From positions 3,472,001-3,536,000 of the forward strand of contig NZ_CP117782.1 of assembly GCF_028657905.1 (NCBI RefSeq): DNA of 64,000 nt, read 5' to 3'. Each line of letters opens with the position of its first letter. Within the stretch, counting starts at the first letter, position 1. This DNA comes from Burkholderia sp. FERM BP-3421 (lineage in GTDB: Bacteria > Pseudomonadota > Gammaproteobacteria > Burkholderiales > Burkholderiaceae). Under the pieces are notes generated by a model. The model searched no databases. It saw only the letters and a list, made by a program, of their open reading frames with translations, and was not told where the DNA came from. The position numbers were made by a program, and so were the translations under genes. Shown here in pieces: positions 1-8,594 of the stretch.

Positions 1-1
1 T

Positions 2-460
2 GCCGCGCCGAGCTTCCGGCAGGCGCGCGATGCGTTCCGCGGCGTGTACCTGCTGGCCGAGCGCTTCGCGCGCGAGCAAGGCCTGTCGACCGATGCGCCG
101 AAGGCCGCGCCGGCGCCCGATGCGCCGCCGGCGGTGGGGCGCGCGGAACCGTCGTTCAAGACCCCGCTTCAATTGGAGGAAGCCGTGCCGACCTCAACTG
201 TCGCCGCCCGTCCGGTCACGCCGGCGCCCATCGTGATCGCGGGGATCCAGAACCGCGCGCAGGCCGTCGAGCAATTGCGCTCGGTCGCGCGCTACTTCCG
301 TGCGACCGAGCCGCACAGCCCGGTCGCGTATCTGGCGGACAAGGCGGCGGAGTGGGCCGACATGCCGCTGCACCAGTGGCTGGCCTCGGTCGTCAAGGAT
401 GACGGCTCGCTCGCGCACCTGCGCGAATTGCTCGGCGTGAAGTCCGACGAGGGCAACTGA
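2..460 (+). CDS. tssA: TssA, T6SS cap/priming protein, 3' part only
   Basis: The reading frame is open from the first bases of the window, so the N-terminus lies outside it. About 152 residues are visible. The last 70 carry the conserved C-terminal helical region of ImpA/TssA proteins, with the string RSVARYFRATEPHSPVAYL followed by a WADMPLHQWL segment. A Pro/Ala-rich linker lies before it, at about residues 35-80 of the visible part. TssA proteins organise baseplate assembly and sheath polymerisation of the type VI secretion system in the cytoplasm. The gene faces the leftward tssM-tagF-OmpA genes, so this is a convergent boundary inside a T6SS cluster. Family assignment is firm. Which TssA subclass it belongs to cannot be seen. 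Confidence 0.85.
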   Translation, partial: AAPSFRQARDAFRGVYLLAERFAREQGLSTDAPKAAPAPDAPPAVGRAEPSFKTPLQLEEAVPTSTVAARPVTPAPIVIAGIQNRAQAVEQLRSVARYFRATEPHSPVAYLADKAAEWADMPLHQWLASVVKDDGSLAHLRELLGVKSDEGN

Positions 461-501
461 GCGCGCGGAGCACCCGGCCGGACTTGCCGCGCGCCGGACG
501 C

Positions 502-1449
502 TTACTGCCCCGCCCGGAACTCGATCCGGCGGTTGCGCGCGCGCCCGTCGTTGCTGTCGTTCGATGCGATCGGCTGATCCGGCCCGACGCCCGTCGTGCT
601 CAGCTGCTGCGACGCGATCCCCTTCGTGATCAGGTACCCCTTCACCGCATCGGCGCGCGCCTGGCTCAGCGCGATGTTCGAGGTCCGGTTCCCCGAGTTG
701 TCGGTGTGGCCGATGATCTCGACGGTGCGGTTCGTCATCTTGCCGAGCGCGCCCGCCATCTGGTCGAGGATCTGCTTGCCCTGCGGCGTGAGGGTCGCGC
801 TGCCGGTCTCGAACTCGATGGTGCGGTTCGCGAGCGTCTGGTCGAGCAGGCCCTGCTCGGACGCGCTCACGCGCAGCCCGTTGCGGATCGTGTAGGTCGG
901 GTTCAGCGCGTTCGCCATGTCGCTAGCGAGCTGCTGGCGCTGCGCCTCGTTGTGCACCTCGCCCTTCACGTCGATCTGCGTGCCGTCGATCTTCAGCTGC
1001 CCCTTGCTGATCTGCTTCAGTTGCGGGCCGATCAGCTTCTGCACGTTCGTCGTCCAGTTCGGCGGCGTCGCGACGTCGCCGACCTCGATCTGGTCGACCA
1101 CGTTCGCCGCGCCGTAGGTGTCGCGCAGCCGCTGCAGCACGGCGGCCTTGGTCGCCTCGTCGGGCACCTTGCCGCCCACCACCACCTGGCCCGGCGTCGC
1201 GTTCGCGGGCGCGGGCGTCGAGACCACCGCGCCCTGTCCGGCGCTGCCCGCGAGCGCGGGCGCGCCGGCCTGCGACGGCGGCGCGAGCACGGTCGTCTTC
1301 ACCGTGATGCCGCTGTTGTCGACCGGCGTGACGGTCGCGGGCCCGAGATTGTCGGCGTGCGCGACGCCGGCGCAGAGGCCGCCGGCGAGGAGCGCGAGCG
1401 GCAGCGCACGCAGCGCGGCAAAGCGGAACGGGAGGCGCTTCTTCGTCAT
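502..1449 (-). CDS. OmpA-family protein with BON-like domains, T6SS-associated
   Basis: The product is 315 residues. I start at ATG 1449 (MTKKRLPF...), because the signal peptide (hydrophobic core, then GVAHA before DNLGP) begins there; the frame stays open upstream. The middle has two BON-like segments, one around VVVGGKVPDEATK and one around IDVKGEVHNEAQR. The last 110 residues are an OmpA C-terminal peptidoglycan-binding domain with the IIGHTDNSGN and ARNRRIEF motifs. It probably anchors the secretion machine to peptidoglycan in the periplasm, as the OmpA modules of TagL/TssL do. It starts 4 bases after the tagF stop and is the last gene of tssM-tagF-ompA. The role is inferred from context. 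Confidence 0.8.
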   Translation of the reverse strand: MTKKRLPFRFAALRALPLALLAGGLCAGVAHADNLGPATVTPVDNSGITVKTTVLAPPSQAGAPALAGSAGQGAVVSTPAPANATPGQVVVGGKVPDEATKAAVLQRLRDTYGAANVVDQIEVGDVATPPNWTTNVQKLIGPQLKQISKGQLKIDGTQIDVKGEVHNEAQRQQLASDMANALNPTYTIRNGLRVSASEQGLLDQTLANRTIEFETGSATLTPQGKQILDQMAGALGKMTNRTVEIIGHTDNSGNRTSNIALSQARADAVKGYLITKGIASQQLSTTGVGPDQPIASNDSNDGRARNRRIEFRAGQ

Positions 1450-1453
1450 GGCG

Positions 1454-2443
1454 TCAGGCTCCGATGAACGCTTCGTGGAAGGTGTCGATGCCCACGCGGA
1501 GCGACAGTTGCGGCTGTTCGAGGTAGCTGACGAGCTTGCTGATCCCATGGTCATTCTGTGCATGTCCGTCGATCCACTCGGGATCGTCGATGTCGATGTT
1601 GTGTTCGGCGTAAGTCTGCGGATCGACCACGCTGTGCAGGGTGCGCGCGGATGCGCCGTTGAAGCCGATGATCAGCCGTTCGCGCTCGGCGATCGTGCCG
1701 ATGAAGATCGCGAGTTCGAAATCGGCGCGCGACACGAACGGCGCGACGAGTTCGAGCCAGAACGCGGCCACCAGGCTGCGGTAGAACGGATCGACCGGCA
1801 GCGGCAGCGTGAGGCCGCGCTCGATGTGCGAGGAGCCGCTTTGCATGACCGGCCGCAGCAGCGAGCCGAGCGCGAGCATCGCGCCGCGCAGCCGCACCGG
1901 GTGGCCGCTCGCGAGCAGCATCTGTTCGAGGCCGGCCAGGGTCTGGTGCTCGACGAAGTCGTTGAAGGTGCCGTCGTGCGCGCTGCCCGGGCCGCCCGTG
2001 TCGATCGGCACCTGGGTGTCGCCGAGCGCCTGCAGCGCGCCCGGCGGCTCGTCCTTGCCGAGCAGCCCCTGCATCTGCGCGGCCGCGCGCGACCACAGCC
2101 GCGCGAACGCGAGCGGGCTGCGCGCGAGGAACGGCAGCGGCCGGTCGACCTCGAGCGCGGTCGCGGCGAGGAACGGGAAGCGCCGGTTCGACGCGTCGTG
2201 GCTCGCGACCATGTGGCCCGCGACCGCGAGCTTGCTGCGTGAGCCGAGGAACGCGAAATGCATCGGCTTCGCGCCCTCGTAGACGATCTTCCAGCGCGGA
2301 TCGTCGGCGAGCAGCTCCATCGCGCGCGCGATCCACTGATCGAGCGTCTGCAGCAGCTGCGGGTTGTGCGGGCTCTTCACGAAGTCGCCGCGCGACGGGA
2401 TCTTGCCGAAGTAGGCGATCTGGGCCTGGACCGTTTGCGTCAT
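1454..2443 (-). CDS. tagF: TagF, T6SS-associated protein (SciX/ImpM family)
   Basis: A 329-residue cytoplasmic protein. The N-terminus has the TagF/ImpM signature: YFGKIPSRGDFVK at about residues 10-22, followed by LDQWIARAM and the FLGSRSKLAVAGHMV segment. In Pseudomonas and Agrobacterium, TagF proteins repress or regulate T6SS post-translationally, often together with the PpkA/PppA pathway. Here the C-terminal half (about residues 190-329) is longer than in minimal TagF proteins and has no motif I recognise. The start ATG overlaps the tssM stop as ATGA, so translational coupling to tssM is likely. The assignment is secure; the regulatory role is family knowledge. Confidence 0.88.
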   Translation of the reverse strand: MTQTVQAQIAYFGKIPSRGDFVKSPHNPQLLQTLDQWIARAMELLADDPRWKIVYEGAKPMHFAFLGSRSKLAVAGHMVASHDASNRRFPFLAATALEVDRPLPFLARSPLAFARLWSRAAAQMQGLLGKDEPPGALQALGDTQVPIDTGGPGSAHDGTFNDFVEHQTLAGLEQMLLASGHPVRLRGAMLALGSLLRPVMQSGSSHIERGLTLPLPVDPFYRSLVAAFWLELVAPFVSRADFELAIFIGTIAERERLIIGFNGASARTLHSVVDPQTYAEHNIDIDDPEWIDGHAQNDHGISKLVSYLEQPQLSLRVGIDTFHEAFIGA

Positions 2444-5400
2444 TGCGCCCCCTGTGCGTTCGATGCGGCCGCCGCGGTCACGGCGGCCGGTGCGGCGCCG
2501 GACGCGCCGACGGGTGACGGCGCCGCGTTGACGGCGTTGCCCGCGCTCACGTCGGCGACCGACGACGGCAGGCGCATGCCGCGCAGGCTCTGCTGCTGCG
2601 GGGCGTCGCCGCTGCTCGCGGTGGGCTGCGAGGTGCTGATGATGCGCATCGTCACCGACAGGGTCACGTTGCCCTGCGTCCAGGTCAGGTCGAAGGTGCC
2701 GTCCGGCCGGCGCTTGCGCTGCGCGGAGTTGATCAGCTTCTCGAGACCGTAGCGGCCCGGCTCGTTGACGATCTGCAGCGTGCGGCCGTCGAAGGTGGTC
2801 GCCGTCAGCGTCGCGCCCGCCGAGCCCTGCGGGTTTGGCCACACGAAGTTGGTCCACTGCGGCGGCGTGTTGCGGTAGCGCAGCTGCTGGCCGTCGATCG
2901 CGATCGTGTACTCGGTCGTGCCGCTGCTCGGCTGCGGCAGGATCTGGAACACGGTCTGCGGCTCGGACGAACCGCCCGCGCTCGCGGCGGCGGCGCCGCC
3001 CGCGAGCGGCGCGACCCAGCGCGAGAAGCCGCTCGTGAAGTCCGGCGTCAGCGCGAGCCCCATGTCGCCCCAGGTGCGCGCGGACAGCGAGTCGCCGCGG
3101 CGCACCGCGAGCGGCCCGAGCGTCGTGCCGACGAACTTCGCGATCGAGCCGTCCGGCCCGAACACCTGCGCGATCTCGCCCGCGCCGGCCTCGACCTTCG
3201 CGCCCGGCGCGAACGGATACTTGTTCGCGAGCGAGCCCTGGAACTGTTGGTAGACCTGCGCGTTCCACACCTTGTTGACCTCGACGCTGGCCGGCTGGAT
3301 CACCACCGCGAAGGCCTGCATCAGCGGCCGCACGAGCAGCGGCCGCAGCGACTTGCGTTGCGAATCGGTGAGGCCCGTCAGCATCTGCTCGTCGACGAAC
3401 TTGAGCGAATCCGCGAGTTCCGAGCCGCTGCCGTCGAGCGTCTGCTGCATCAGCTGACGCGCGCCCGGCCCCGGATCGCCCTGGTTCTTGATCACGTTGA
3501 AGCGGGTGCGGACCTTCGACAGCGTGTCCATGTAGCCGGCGAGCATCGAGGTGCCGTCATGGGTCGCGACGATCCGGCCCAGGCCGATGAATTCCTGCCC
3601 GATCGGGCCCATCGGCGTGTCGGCGGGATTGCCGTTGATGTCGACGTTGGCCGCGAGCTGGCCGCCCGGCTGGCGCGTGAACCACTGCTTGACCCAGTTG
3701 ACCATGCCCGTCTGCGCTTTCTTGAGCGTCACGTTCGCGAGCGACGGGTTGTCCCACGAGGTCTGGTCGTAGGCGGTTTCGAGCACCTTGCGGATCGGCG
3801 AGTCCTGCGGGTCGCCGAGCTTGTTCATGCCGTCGACGGCCTGCCCGAAGCTGCCGAAGCCCTGCACCGCGATGCCCTGCATGAACTTCTGCCAGTGCTG
3901 CGCGTACTCGTTCTTGTACATCGCCACCAGGGTCTTCTGGATCTGCTCGGGGCTGCCTTCGAGCGTCAGGTCGTCCTGGGTCGCGGTGTTCAGCACCCAG
4001 TCCTTCGCCTGCAGCTCCTTGGTCGCGGCGTCGCGGATCGCGGGCTGCACGTACTGGAACCACGCGTCGCGCGTGAAGGTGCCCGGAATCGCGTAGCTGC
4101 CGGCGATCAGGTTGGTGTTGCCCTCGCCGACGATGCGCGCGATCGTCATCGGCGCGAAGCGGGTCGACGCGCGCGCCTTGATCTCCTCATACACGCGCTG
4201 GCGCGCCGGCATGCCGCGCACCACGCGGCGCAGGTTCTCGCGGGTCTGGTCGACCAGCGCGAGGTTCGAGTCGATCATCGGCCAGTCGTTGTCGGACACC
4301 CGCGACAGGTAGAAGGTGATCATCCGCTCCGCGCTCTTGATCATCTCGTCGCGCGGCATGTTGCCCCGGTTGGTTTCGAGCCAGCCGCGCCAGAAGCGCG
4401 CGATCTGGTCGGTCAGATGGGCCTGCTCGACGTGGCGCTTGTCGGACAGCATCAGGTAGGTCTTGAGCGCGTTGTACGCGTCCTCGACGTTGGTCGGCGA
4501 GGCGTCGTTGTACAGGCCGCCCTGCGCGTTCGGCGCGGGAACCTTGTCGGACACCGGCACCGCGCCCGATTCGGGCGCGCGCGTCATCGGCGCGAGCTGG
4601 TCGGGATGCGCGTTGACGTCCTTGAGGAACGAGGCGAGATTGCCCGCGACCGGCGCGAGCAGGATCTGGCGCACGCCGTTGTAGTACTCGGTCAGCAGGT
4701 GCTGTTCGAGACGGTCGCCCTGGTAGAGGCCGAGCGACACCGACAGCGGCTTGTCGCGGCGGAACTGCTCGAGCTGCTCGATGCGGTCTTCGAGGATGTC
4801 CATGGCCTGCAGGCGCGACTGCAGGTCGTTGCGGTTCTGCTGGAGGCGCGTCACGTTGTCGAGATCGGCCTGCACGTTGGTGACGAGCTGCTGGTTGCCG
4901 ATCGTCGACCAGGTCCAGCCGCCGAGCGCGAGCGCGAGCACGGCGACGAAGCCGAAGAAGGTCGCGTAGCGCATCCGGGTCTTGGTCGGGCTCGCGAACT
5001 GGCGGACCGTCTGGCGGTCCGCGAAGATCACCTTCGAGAACAGGTCGCGCAGGAAGAAACCGTTTTTCGAGAACGCGCTGGCCGGCTTCGGCAGGCTCGA
5101 GGCGTCCAGCCCGAAGCGCGACGCGATGCGCTGCGCGGCCGCGCTGTTGGTTTCGCCCTCCTGCAGCGCGCTGGTGAAGTAGAAGCCGCGGAAGATCGGC
5201 TTGTACTGAAACGGATTGTTCTCGAACAGCGTCGCGAGGAACGCGCGCAGCGCGGGCTTGATGGTCGAGAATTCGAGCGGGAAGCTCAGCTGGCCCGGCG
5301 ACAGCGGCTGGCCGCGATGGATCGACAGCTGCGCGACGCTGATTTCCTTGAGGCCGTCGTACAGTTCCTCGAAACGCTCGTCGAACTGCGCGACGACGTC

Positions 5401-6288
5401 GCGCTTCTCGTCCGGCTCATAGGGCAGGGTCGCGCCCCACACGCGGTCGTATTCCTGGCGGTCGCTGCTGCTGAAGAACTCGGTGAAGCCGGTGATCAGG
5501 TCGGCCTTCGTGAACATCACGTAGACCGGGGCGAACACTTCGAGCTTCTCGGTCAGCTCCTGCACGCGCTGGCGCAGGTTTTTCGCGAGGTTGATGGCGA
5601 ATTCGGGGCGGTTGCCGGTGAGTTCGGCGATGCTGGCGGTGACGATGATGCCGTTGATCGGCGCCTTCGGACGGTAGCGCTTGAGCAGCCCGAGGAAGCC
5701 GAGCCACTCGGTGCGGTCTTCCTCGTGCACCGAGTAGCGGCCCGCCGTGTCGAGCAGGATCCCCTCGGTGGTGAAGAACCAGTCGCAGTTGCGGGTGCCG
5801 CCGATGCCGTGGATCACCGCGCTGTTCTTGTCCGCGAACGGGAATTGCAGCCCGGAGTTGATCACCGCGCTGCTCTTGCCGGCGGCCGGATTGCCGATCA
5901 CGATGTACCACGGCAGTTCGTAGAGCGCCGACCCGCCGGAGACCTGGCCGATCTTCGAGGTCTTGATGGTCTTCACCGTATCGACGAGCCGGGTGCGCAG
6001 CGTGTCGAGTTCGGCCTGCTTCGCGGGCTCGGCGGCCGGGGTCGACTTGCCGACCTCGGCCTGCTGTTCGAGCATGTCGCCGAGCTTGCGGTTCGCGCTG
6101 CGCACCCGCAGGCGGCGCACGAGCCGGACCAGTAGCCACAGCGCGAGCACGGCGGCGAGCACGACGGCCGGCCACACGTAGGCGATCTGCAGCACGTCGG
6201 CGGCGATGAACAGGACAGCCGCGAGCGCGAGGATGCCGACGATCGAGAGCGAGCGTGGATGTGTCAACACGTTGAGGAAGCGTTGCAT
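2440..6288 (-). CDS. tssM: TssM (IcmF), T6SS inner-membrane complex protein
   Basis: A 1282-residue inner-membrane protein, close to the usual TssM length. Two membrane helices lie near residues 15-33 and 37-57. A cytoplasmic NTPase-like domain follows, with an intact Walker A (GNPAAGKS, residues 132-139), then a third membrane helix near residues 440-460 and a long periplasmic part. TssM joins TssL and TssJ to form the trans-envelope complex that docks the baseplate. The intact Walker A matters because some TssM proteins lack it. The C-terminus is Ala/Pro-rich. The stop codon overlaps the tagF start. It is the first of three leftward co-directional genes, and the 292 bases upstream hold no gene I can support. 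Confidence 0.95.
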   Translation of the reverse strand: MQRFLNVLTHPRSLSIVGILALAAVLFIAADVLQIAYVWPAVVLAAVLALWLLVRLVRRLRVRSANRKLGDMLEQQAEVGKSTPAAEPAKQAELDTLRTRLVDTVKTIKTSKIGQVSGGSALYELPWYIVIGNPAAGKSSAVINSGLQFPFADKNSAVIHGIGGTRNCDWFFTTEGILLDTAGRYSVHEEDRTEWLGFLGLLKRYRPKAPINGIIVTASIAELTGNRPEFAINLAKNLRQRVQELTEKLEVFAPVYVMFTKADLITGFTEFFSSSDRQEYDRVWGATLPYEPDEKRDVVAQFDERFEELYDGLKEISVAQLSIHRGQPLSPGQLSFPLEFSTIKPALRAFLATLFENNPFQYKPIFRGFYFTSALQEGETNSAAAQRIASRFGLDASSLPKPASAFSKNGFFLRDLFSKVIFADRQTVRQFASPTKTRMRYATFFGFVAVLALALGGWTWSTIGNQQLVTNVQADLDNVTRLQQNRNDLQSRLQAMDILEDRIEQLEQFRRDKPLSVSLGLYQGDRLEQHLLTEYYNGVRQILLAPVAGNLASFLKDVNAHPDQLAPMTRAPESGAVPVSDKVPAPNAQGGLYNDASPTNVEDAYNALKTYLMLSDKRHVEQAHLTDQIARFWRGWLETNRGNMPRDEMIKSAERMITFYLSRVSDNDWPMIDSNLALVDQTRENLRRVVRGMPARQRVYEEIKARASTRFAPMTIARIVGEGNTNLIAGSYAIPGTFTRDAWFQYVQPAIRDAATKELQAKDWVLNTATQDDLTLEGSPEQIQKTLVAMYKNEYAQHWQKFMQGIAVQGFGSFGQAVDGMNKLGDPQDSPIRKVLETAYDQTSWDNPSLANVTLKKAQTGMVNWVKQWFTRQPGGQLAANVDINGNPADTPMGPIGQEFIGLGRIVATHDGTSMLAGYMDTLSKVRTRFNVIKNQGDPGPGARQLMQQTLDGSGSELADSLKFVDEQMLTGLTDSQRKSLRPLLVRPLMQAFAVVIQPASVEVNKVWNAQVYQQFQGSLANKYPFAPGAKVEAGAGEIAQVFGPDGSIAKFVGTTLGPLAVRRGDSLSARTWGDMGLALTPDFTSGFSRWVAPLAGGAAAASAGGSSEPQTVFQILPQPSSGTTEYTIAIDGQQLRYRNTPPQWTNFVWPNPQGSAGATLTATTFDGRTLQIVNEPGRYGLEKLINSAQRKRRPDGTFDLTWTQGNVTLSVTMRIISTSQPTASSGDAPQQQSLRGMRLPSSVADVSAGNAVNAAPSPVGASGAAPAAVTAAAASNAQGAQ

Positions 6289-6580
6289 AGGACGTTCAGG
6301 TTCCGGTGCGATTCAATGGGGTGGGGCGCGCATGCGCCGCGCGCGGCGGGTGGGCGCGCGCATCGTTCCGCGTGACGGGGGGCGTCGGGGTCACGCGGTC
6401 GGCGATGCAAAACAGCGGGAAGCGGGCCGGGCGGCCGCGCGGGGCGCAGCGCGATGGCCGGAAGCGGGCAGGCCGCGGACGCGGCGCGCGCGGTGCTTGC
6501 GATGACCGGTGCAGGTCGCGCCTGCCGCCGGTGGATTGTTCAATTGCCCCATACCGCCCTCATTATTTCTTGCTCGTCCG

Positions 6581-7429
6581 TTATTGCGGATTCGGACGTC
6601 CCAGTTTGAAACCGGGTTTATGGTATTCGACGTGACCGAGATCCATCAATTTCCATCGGCCGCCCCAGGTCAGGCCCACCTGTTCGGCGACCTGACCATA
6701 TAACTGATAGCCTCGCATGGCCCAGGGATCTTTTTCCGAGATGACCAGCTTGCCGTCGCGCAAAAACGCGTTGTCGGCCGCCAGTCCGTATTGATGGTAA
6801 CTCTGGAACGCTGCCGCATTGGTGACGCCGCCCATTTGCGCGAGCCGATTTTGCCGTTCGGGGCTGCGATAACCTTCGAGCAGCGCCATTTCATAGCCGT
6901 ATTGTTCGTGCATTATTTTATAGACGAGCAGCAGACGGGTTCTGAAATCGGCATCCAGCAGGTTCCAGTCGCGGCTCGCGTCTTTCAACGCGGGCCTGAC
7001 TTGTTCGACTTCGCGCGTGGCGAACACTTCGGGCGGCAACGGCAGCGGCGGCACCAGCTGCTCGCCTTTCAGCAGCGCCGCGATTTTCTCGTCGGGCACG
7101 CGCGCGGTGTCGTCGTACTGGAACATTTGCCGGCCCCGCAATGCGATGGCCACCAATGGAGGCGTCGCAAGAATACCTGCCGAGATCATAATCAGCAAGC
7201 GCCGCCGAATCAGTAAATTTTGCAAATTGCTCAATGTCGATTGAGACAATTTTGCCGATCGGCTGATTTGGCTGCGGGTGCGCGTGGCGCGATCGAAGGC
7301 GCGCCGGCTTAATTTGCCGTGAAACTGGGCGACCGAATCGAATACCGTCGCCCGTACGGCCGGTAATAGCAACAATGCCGCGGCGAGGACCGCGAGCGCG
7401 AAATAGGCAACCAGAACGACGGCAATCAA
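6581..7429 (-). CDS. TagX-like M15-family peptidoglycan peptidase, T6SS-associated
   Basis: A 282-residue protein read from a TTG start; no ATG or GTG lies further upstream in frame. Membrane helices are visible at about residues 2-23 and 78-97. The C-terminal 130 residues are an M15/VanY-type zinc peptidase domain: the S-x-H-x-x-G-x-A-x-D motif is at S210/H212/D219, and D263-x-x-H266 comes just after GGRWKLM. Membrane-anchored enzymes of this type in T6SS loci (TagX of Acinetobacter) are L,D-endopeptidases thought to open the cell wall for assembly of the machine. It lies between tssM and a divergent unknown gene. Family and context agree; the exact bond cut is inferred. Confidence 0.8.
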   Translation of the reverse strand: MIAVVLVAYFALAVLAAALLLLPAVRATVFDSVAQFHGKLSRRAFDRATRTRSQISRSAKLSQSTLSNLQNLLIRRRLLIMISAGILATPPLVAIALRGRQMFQYDDTARVPDEKIAALLKGEQLVPPLPLPPEVFATREVEQVRPALKDASRDWNLLDADFRTRLLLVYKIMHEQYGYEMALLEGYRSPERQNRLAQMGGVTNAAAFQSYHQYGLAADNAFLRDGKLVISEKDPWAMRGYQLYGQVAEQVGLTWGGRWKLMDLGHVEYHKPGFKLGRPNPQ

Positions 7430-7552
7430 AGAAATCCCCGGAATATGGAATCGATTGTAATTTGCAATGCTTACTCTTAGAATCAGGCCTGCTCCGAGAA
7501 GGCCGGGACATATTATTGCGTCGAATTAAACCAGGATTCAATGAGACACTGA

Positions 7553-8491
7553 ATGAGCGCGCCGGAAGATTCCAATTCGAAAGCTCCGCCGAGCCTGCTT
7601 TCGGGCGCCCGTCCTGAAAGCGGCGCGAACCACTCGCGTATTCTCGCGAATCTGGAGGGCCGTGTCTCGCCCTCGACCGACGCCGCCGCCCCCCGTTCGC
7701 GCAAAACCCCGCTCGCCTTGCTCGCGCTCCTCGTGGTCGCGATCGGCGGCTGGGGCGTGTGGCGCGTGCAACAGCATGCGGGCAGCGGCGCCGAGATAGC
7801 GGCCGGCGCGTCGGCAAGCGTGGTGGCGAAGGCGGCCAGCAGTGTCGCGGCGAGCGCGCCGGCGGTCGCGCAAGCGGCCTCCGCGCCGCAGGCCGCGACG
7901 ATCGTCAACGACGACAGCATCGCGAGCGACGTGAGGGCGGCTGCGCCGGCGTCCGCCGCGGCGGGCGACCGCTTGTCGCGCGCGCTCGCGAACGGCGCAT
8001 CCGATGTGTCGCCGTCCGAGACGGCGGCAGTCGCGGGCGCGGCGGCGACGACGGCGGCGGCCGCCGCCAAGGCCGCGCATCCGACGAAGAGCGCGCAGGC
8101 CAAGCCCGAGGCGAAGCCGGCGAAGGAAACCAAGGCCGAGCTGGCGGCGCGCAAGCGCCACGAGAAGGCCCAGCAGGCGGAACTCGCGCAGGCGAAGAAG
8201 GCGCGTCAGGCCGCCGGCCGGAATGCGAACGGCAAGGACGATCCCGATGCCGATCTGCTGGCCGCGCTGGTCGCGCGGACCAAGCCCGCCGATCCGAAGA
8301 CGAACGCCGCCGCCAAGGCCAATGCCGCGAAGGTCAGCACGGCCGCCGCCGATACGCCGCTCGCCGCGAAGGTGAAAGACTGTAGCCAACGCGGCTTCTT
8401 CGAAGACCAGCTGTGCCGCTGGCGCGTGTGCGACGGGCATTGGGGCAAGGATCCCGCGTGCCCGACGGCGGCGTCGCCGAAGCAACCCTGA
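7553..8491 (+). CDS. Single-pass membrane protein with Cys-rich C-terminus, unknown function
   Basis: A 312-residue protein with a cytoplasmic N-terminal 50 residues and one membrane helix at about 52-70. A long low-complexity Ala/Lys stretch follows (about 80-250, including a charged KxELAARKRHEKAQQ helix that could form a coiled coil). A compact C-terminal tail has four cysteines spaced as C-x10-C-x3-C-x8-C. The layout resembles a TonB/TolA-like spacer with a small disulfide-linked periplasmic domain. It is divergent from the TagX-like gene with 123 bases between them, so a T6SS accessory role is plausible, but I do not recognise the family. The protein's composition is extreme, although codon use matches the neighbours. 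Confidence 0.6.
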   Translation: MSAPEDSNSKAPPSLLSGARPESGANHSRILANLEGRVSPSTDAAAPRSRKTPLALLALLVVAIGGWGVWRVQQHAGSGAEIAAGASASVVAKAASSVAASAPAVAQAASAPQAATIVNDDSIASDVRAAAPASAAAGDRLSRALANGASDVSPSETAAVAGAAATTAAAAAKAAHPTKSAQAKPEAKPAKETKAELAARKRHEKAQQAELAQAKKARQAAGRNANGKDDPDADLLAALVARTKPADPKTNAAAKANAAKVSTAAADTPLAAKVKDCSQRGFFEDQLCRWRVCDGHWGKDPACPTAASPKQP

Positions 8492-8594
8492 GGCTGCGCC
8501 GGCCCGGGGGCGGCGACGCGCCCTGCCGCTGTCACGATGAGGCTGGCCTCGCCTCGCTGCGTTCCTCCGCGCGCCCGCCTGCCGGGCGCGCCCT

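Noticed and set aside
3247..6135. A 962-codon open frame on the plus strand opposite tssM
   Set aside because: A shadow of tssM produced by GC-rich third positions; its translation is Arg/Val/Ala/Leu-rich with no domain.
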